Positions 44,794-48,872 of a DNA stretch of 48,872 bases are shown piece by piece. Source of the DNA: Gammaproteobacteria bacterium (GTDB lineage: Bacteria > Pseudomonadota > Gammaproteobacteria > PIVX01); the NCBI GenBank assembly GCA_003353785.1, contig PIVX01000012.1:1-48872 (forward strand). Reading direction: 5' to 3'. Each line of letters starts with the position of its first letter. Position 1 is the first letter of the stretch. The position numbers and the translations under genes were made by a program. Below the pieces are notes generated by a model. The model saw nothing but the letters and a program-made list of their open reading frames with translations. It had not been told where the DNA came from and did no database searches.

Positions 44794-46086
44794 TCATTTT
44801 TTCATTATTTCATTATAGCTTAGATTTTCAATTTCTACCTTACTTTGATTTGCAATATTATCAACAACTTGTCCTTCTAAAACTTGTGATTTAATTTTGT
44901 CTAATTGCCCTTTATCTGAATAAAACCATTTAGCTACAGATTCAGGATCTGCATATGTAGATGCTATTAAAGCAATTTTTTCAGATACTTTTTGCTCATC
45001 TACTGTTAACTTATTCTGGATAACAAACTCAGTTACCAATAGTGTTAACTTAACTTGTTGTTTAGCTTTATCCGCAAAACGTTCAGATGGTAATTCTAAT
45101 TCTTTTACATCACGCCCATGTTGCTTTAAGTTTTCAATATAACCCTTATTAATCCTAGACATCTCTTGATCAATCATTCCTTTTGGTAAATCAATATCAT
45201 GTACATCAGCAAATTTATGAAACACTTCTTCTTGAAATAAAATATTTTGATGCTGTTGAAGTTGGACATTCAGATTGTTACGTATTTTATCTCTAAATTT
45301 TTCCATAGAACCAGTCTTTTCTCCATACTTTTCCATAAATTTAGAATCAACTTCAGGTAAAACCGGATTGAAGCTTTTTTTCAAGGTAATAGTAAAATTT
45401 GCTTTTTTACCAGCAAGCTCTTTTGCATGATAGCTATCAGGAAAAGTAACCTGTACATTTTTAGACTCATTTTTTTGTAGTCCAATAACTCCTTGTTCAA
45501 ATTCCTCCAACATAGAACCTGCACCAATTACAAAAGGAACATCTTCACCACTCCCTCCAGCAAATTCTTCATTGCCTATCTTTCCTACAAAATCAACTTC
45601 TACCTTCATCCCGTCTTTTACTGATTCTTCAGATTCTTGCCAATCAATTTGTTGTTTCCTGAATTCTAAAATAGCAAAATCTATATCTTCATCTTTTATT
45701 TCTGCTTCATACTTAGTAAATTTAATTTCAGAAAGATCTGTGAATTTAATTTTTGGTTTAACTTCAAAAGTCGCACTAAATTTTAATCCATCGGTATCAC
45801 TTAATTCACCTATTGTGGGCATTGTTGCAAGATCTACCTTAGCTTCTAGAATAGCTTTTTGTAAAGAGCTTTTCATTAGATCATTAATTACCTCTTCGTG
45901 TACCCCTTTACCATAACGTTCTTTAACAACTTCCAATGGTATTTTCCCAGGACGAAATCCATCTAATTTAACTTTTTTTGCTAATTTTTGTAACTTAGAA
46001 TGTATTTCCGCTTTGATATTATCTTGCGGGATCTCAACAAATATTTTTCTTTCAAGTTCACTTAGTTTTTCTATATTAAATTCCAT
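44794..46086 (-). CDS. tig: Trigger factor
   Basis: A 430-residue ribosome-bound chaperone. The ribosome-binding signature GFRPGKIPLEVVKERYG is at about 42-58. The FKBP-type PPIase domain lies about 150-245 (VEVDFVGKIGNEEFAGG, PFVIGAGSMLEEFEQGVIGL). The helical C-terminal chaperone arms follow. Length matches E. coli (432). The RBS AAAGGTAGAG precedes the ATG. The gene starts only 25 bases after tRNA-Leu, leaving no room for a normal promoter, so it is probably transcribed with the tRNAs or from a promoter inside the tRNA genes. Confidence 0.97.
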   Translation of the reverse strand: MEFNIEKLSELERKIFVEIPQDNIKAEIHSKLQKLAKKVKLDGFRPGKIPLEVVKERYGKGVHEEVINDLMKSSLQKAILEAKVDLATMPTIGELSDTDGLKFSATFEVKPKIKFTDLSEIKFTKYEAEIKDEDIDFAILEFRKQQIDWQESEESVKDGMKVEVDFVGKIGNEEFAGGSGEDVPFVIGAGSMLEEFEQGVIGLQKNESKNVQVTFPDSYHAKELAGKKANFTITLKKSFNPVLPEVDSKFMEKYGEKTGSMEKFRDKIRNNLNVQLQQHQNILFQEEVFHKFADVHDIDLPKGMIDQEMSRINKGYIENLKQHGRDVKELELPSERFADKAKQQVKLTLLVTEFVIQNKLTVDEQKVSEKIALIASTYADPESVAKWFYSDKGQLDKIKSQVLEGQVVDNIANQSKVEIENLSYNEIMKK

Positions 46087-46111
46087 AATTTTCTCTACCT
46101 TTATTAAACAA

Positions 46112-46197
<86 letters not shown>

Positions 46198-46208
46198 CAT
46201 ACCCAAAA

Positions 46209-46281
<73 letters not shown>

Positions 46282-46294
46282 AAAATTCTAAAAC

Positions 46295-46371
46295 TGGGGT
46301 GAACGATGGGGCTCGAACCCACGACAACCGGAATCACAATCCGGGACTCTACCAACTGAGCTACGCTCACC
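46295..46371 (-). tRNA. tRNA-His (anticodon GTG)
   Basis: Acceptor GTGAGCG pairs with CGTTCAC (one G-T). An extra 5' G (position -1) faces discriminator C73, the histidine identity element. Anticodon loop ATTGTGATT contains GTG. CCA is encoded. Confidence 0.96.
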
Positions 46372-46392
46372 ACTACTCAAATCAATTAAAAT

Positions 46393-46469
46393 TGGTGCGC
46401 TCGGCAGGACTCGAACCTGCTACCCTCGGCTTAGAAGGCCGATGCTCTATCCGAATGAGCTACGAGCGC
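46393..46469 (-). tRNA. tRNA-Arg (anticodon TCT)
   Basis: Seventy-seven bases with encoded CCA. Acceptor GCGCTCG/CGAGCGC, anticodon loop CTTCTAA (TCT, reading AGA/AGG), T arm GCAGG-TTCGAGT-CCTGC. Confidence 0.97.
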
Positions 46470-46509
46470 TCTAAATTAAATTACTCCTTATTAATTAATT
46501 CACAAAATA

Positions 46510-46586
46510 TGGTCGGGGTAGAGGGATTCGAACCCCCGACATCCTGCTCCCAAAGCAGGCGCGCTACCAGACTGCGCTATACCCCG
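46510..46586 (-). tRNA. tRNA-Pro (anticodon TGG)
   Basis: Seventy-seven bases with encoded CCA. Acceptor CGGGGTA/TACCCCG, anticodon loop TTTGGGA (TGG), T arm GGGGG-TTCGAAT-CCCTC (outer pair G-C, inner mismatch tolerated). First gene of the five-tRNA cluster, 18 bases downstream of the -10 box. Confidence 0.96.
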
Positions 46587-46604
46587 CACAAAATTAATAC
46601 AAGT

Positions 46605-46633
46605 ATGATACTTATCAACAAAACTAAGGTCAA
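46605..46633 (-). promoter_or_regulatory. Sigma70 promoter of the tRNA-Pro...Leu(-tig) operon
   Basis: Minus strand: -35 TTGACC, a 17-base spacer, and -10 TATCAT, with the predicted start about 12 bases before tRNA-Pro. It points away from divergent folD. Confidence 0.75.
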
Positions 46634-46741
46634 TACAAATGTCATGGAATCTTCATAGATATGCATTTGATTTAATCAATTGGATTTATTGGTGTATGAT
46701 ACCACTACAATGGTTAAGTATAAAAAACTATATAAATACAA

Positions 46742-47590
46742 ATGAAGCTCTTAGATGGTAATAAAATAGCCAATCAATTGTTAGATAATGTTAAGCTATC
46801 TATAACTGAATATAAAACTAAATTTAACTCATCACCAAAACTCTCAACCATATTAGTCGGTAATAATCCAGCATCAGAAGTATATATTAATAATAAAATA
46901 GAAGCTTGTAAAAAAGTAGGTATTCTATCTCATAATATTAGACTATCAAATAAAATATCCCAACAAGAGTTAATTGAAATCATACTTAATTTAAATCAAG
47001 ATCCTACAATTACAGGAATACTAATTCAACTTCCGTTACCAAAACATATTCCTAACCATAAAATTCTAGAACAAATAGATCCCCTTAAAGATGTAGATGG
47101 ATTATCTCCATTATCAATGGGTAAATTATGCTACAAAATATCAGCATTAAATGTATGCACACCTCTTGGAATTATTAGATTACTTAAATACTATAACTTA
47201 GAAAATCTAGCAGGAAAAAACGTCACTATAGTTGGTTCATCTATAATTGTAGGTAAGCCTCTTGCTATTATGCTTATGGATCTACAAGCAACTGTTACCA
47301 TATGTAATATATTTACCAAAGATCTTAAAAATAAAATTAAAGATGCCGACATACTCATATCAGCGATAGGAAAAAGAAATATTATAGACTCATCTTGGCT
47401 AAAACCAAATGTTGTCGCTATTGACGTTGGTATTAATAGAGACGAAATTGGCAAAATTCACGGAGATCTAGATTTTGATACAGCCAAAAATATAGCTTCT
47501 TTCATTACTCCTGTTCCAGGAGGAATCGGCCCTATGACAATAGCAATCCTGATGGAAAATACTTTAACTGCAGCTAAATTACAAAGATAG
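46742..47590 (+). CDS. folD: Methylenetetrahydrofolate dehydrogenase/cyclohydrolase FolD
   Basis: A 282-residue bifunctional enzyme converting 5,10-methylene-THF to 10-formyl-THF for purine and fMet-tRNA synthesis. Family marks: SEVYINNKIEACKKVGI (45-61) with the conserved Tyr48 and Lys52, ILIQLPLPKHI, the DVDG motif in PLKDVDGLSP, the dinucleotide site VGSSIIVGKPLA, and the C-terminal PVPGGIGPMTIAILMENT. Length is standard. It is divergent from the tRNA operon, a gene order found in gammaproteobacteria (folD next to tRNA/tig). The RBS before the ATG at 46742 is weak. TATGAT at about 46695 is a possible -10 box. No co-transcribed neighbour follows. Confidence 0.96.
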   Translation: MKLLDGNKIANQLLDNVKLSITEYKTKFNSSPKLSTILVGNNPASEVYINNKIEACKKVGILSHNIRLSNKISQQELIEIILNLNQDPTITGILIQLPLPKHIPNHKILEQIDPLKDVDGLSPLSMGKLCYKISALNVCTPLGIIRLLKYYNLENLAGKNVTIVGSSIIVGKPLAIMLMDLQATVTICNIFTKDLKNKIKDADILISAIGKRNIIDSSWLKPNVVAIDVGINRDEIGKIHGDLDFDTAKNIASFITPVPGGIGPMTIAILMENTLTAAKLQR

Positions 47591-48281
47591 AATATATGCT
47601 GTGATACCATCCGTCATGAACAACCATGGGTACGCTGTTGTTACTAAATATTTATTTAATCATTCTGCTACAATTAAACGAATTTAATAATATTTCTGTA
47701 TCCACTCAGCTATCGTAAACCTGATTTAATCATATGTACGAAAAAAACTTCCTAAGGCACCATCTTTAATTAAAAATGATATATTTGCATAATTGATTAT
47801 TATGGATAGATTTTCATATTTACCTTATTATTACGTTTTGGCAAACCATTAAAAGTATTTGATTTAGACATTATATAGCCATGTCAGCGAATAATTGCTC
47901 TATCAGTTCAAAATATAACATTCATGAGTGTGTTTTAATGGACGCTTACGATTAAAAGGTGTCATAACTTTTCTAACGTATCACTTTAAATACTTAAGCT
48001 GGTCAACCAATCCCTAAACAACCGAACTCAAGCTCAGTTCTTCAGAACGGTGTAATTGACTATTTCCCTATTACAAATTATTTAATATCATTTTTAATGA
48101 GTTGATTTCTATTACTACTAACATAAAAAAATTGTAACTACTGATAATATTTAGCTGTGCAAAAATAATTTTTTCTTAAGTCAATTTTTTGCTTGGTAGA
48201 ATTTGATTAGTCAGCAGTATTGCCGTCATGTTGAAATTTTTTTTTTATTTTTTCTATATTTTATAGTAAATTCTTTTTGTT
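47591..48281. other. Intergenic region, no gene recognised
   Basis: About 690 bases between convergent folD and the partial symporter. Tiny frames (for example 23 codons from 47616) have no RBS. A long T tract with interruptions (about 48238-48265) lies just beyond the symporter stop and is A-rich on that gene's strand, so it is not its terminator. It looks like decayed sequence, but no relic can be identified. Confidence 0.35.
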
Positions 48282-48872
48282 TCAAGACGTAACTTTTACC
48301 GTGGCTTGTTTTAAATTCAAATAACTATTTATTCTATATATTGCAAGAAACACTATCATAGCTCCTAAAGGAACAGATATTTGTGACCATAATTGTTCAC
48401 CTGTGATTTTGGATAAATAAGCACAAACAAGCAACATGAACCAAGAAAACAAAATGCTATTAAATAATAACAATGTATTTCTCTTGCCAACTTTGATAGG
48501 ATGAAAATCACCCTGACTTTTTAATTGCAATAAAACATAAACTGGCACTGGTGTTAATATAGCTATTTGCCCAGCAACAACATAAATTAATGGCAATAAC
48601 CATTCTTGCAAAACCGTAAACTGTAACCAATAAATAACGGACAATATGAGTAATATAGAAGATATTAATAAAGTTAATGTACTTCTAAGTTTCTTTTCGT
48701 TCATTCGGGTGAGTTTACGTCTGAAACTGTTTTGATCTGCAATAGAATACGTAATAGAAATTATAGCAACATCAGCAGAAGAAAATACCATTGAACAGAA
48801 ACCAACTACCATCAAAGGAAATAAACAATATGCAGCTAACCAGTTAGAAGATTTAACTAATTGCAGAAAATC
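48282..48872 (-). CDS. Sodium:solute symporter family permease (C-terminal part, partial)
   Basis: The frame enters from the right edge and ends at 48282, giving 196 residues without an internal stop (19 codons upstream of an apparent TTG start at 48815 are also open). The helix FCSMVFSSADVAIISITYSI, near the start of the visible part, contains the S-A-D element of the Na+-binding TM8 of SSS transporters and is followed by ADQNSFRR. The matching stretch of the symporter at 1101 is FSTADTILIS...CDQNSF. Four to five more helices and a polar C-terminus follow. The two may be paralogues. The N-terminal half is outside the window, so substrate and completeness are unknown. Confidence 0.8.
   Translation of the reverse strand, partial: DFLQLVKSSNWLAAYCLFPLMVVGFCSMVFSSADVAIISITYSIADQNSFRRKLTRMNEKKLRSTLTLLISSILLILSVIYWLQFTVLQEWLLPLIYVVAGQIAILTPVPVYVLLQLKSQGDFHPIKVGKRNTLLLFNSILFSWFMLLVCAYLSKITGEQLWSQISVPLGAMIVFLAIYRINSYLNLKQATVKVTS

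Noticed and set aside
47616..47687. 23-codon ORF downstream of folD
   Set aside because: No RBS, no conservation evidence, and length expected by chance.

Overview
This window is AT-rich chromosomal DNA (roughly 30% G+C by eye) from a gammaproteobacterium. The strongest taxonomic evidence is the conserved block at 37.8-46.6 kb, all on the minus strand: tRNA-Pro-Arg-His-Lys-Leu, tig, clpP, clpX, lon, hup, tRNA-Val, tRNA-Asp, ppiD. UbiG, PrmB, FabV, NhaD, PepN and a YbdG-type MscS channel fit the same group. Low G+C, long decayed intergenic stretches, a 180-kDa NAD-glutamate dehydrogenase (amino-acid catabolism), Sel1-like and NB-ARC/TPR proteins, and many small secreted proteins suggest a host-associated lifestyle, perhaps near Legionellales. 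That placement is an inference and was not tested by any search.

Layout. 0-8.2 kb: the first codons of a two-partner-secretion (TpsA/FHA-type) exoprotein, a sodium:solute symporter, an unknown membrane-anchored protein, a three-gene membrane operon ending in a YbdG-type MscS channel, a 1-kb decayed gap, rmuC and a small lipoprotein. 8.2-21.6 kb: an octanucleotide tandem repeat, the giant gdh, a UDG-fold gene overlapping ubiG, pepN, nhaD, an orphan two-TM helical sensor-like protein, and rnhA-dnaQ. 21.6-28.0 kb: an outer-membrane barrel, a secreted protein, gene relics, tRNA-Arg(CCU), prmB-asd, fabV and another secreted protein.

28.0-37.7 kb is the accessory region and the most interesting part. 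A 46-aa exported peptide gene with its own promoter, RBS and strong terminator is absent from a standard ORF list. It lies divergent from a compact YcaO-domain enzyme that retains all three YcaO glutamate motifs. The YcaO gene converges on, and overlaps, a 1146-aa LuxR-HTH/TM/NB-ARC/TPR STAND protein. Further on are a secreted phospholipase-A2-motif protein, a large coiled-coil orphan (possible effector), an IS200/IS605-like end remnant, further secreted or unknown proteins, and a Cys-rich protein whose start appears shifted at a T6 tract.

37.8-48.9 kb: the proteostasis and tRNA block, with recognisable sigma70 promoters upstream of hup and of the tRNA-Pro operon; divergent folD; a 690-base gap; and the C-terminal part of a second sodium:solute symporter running off the right edge.

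The best candidate for an undescribed system is the peptide/YcaO/STAND locus at about 28.1-32.7 kb. It could be a periplasmic or secreted RiPP-like product with a YcaO modifying enzyme and a signal-sensing ATPase regulator. Linkage and domain content are visible in the sequence; the functional connection is inferred.
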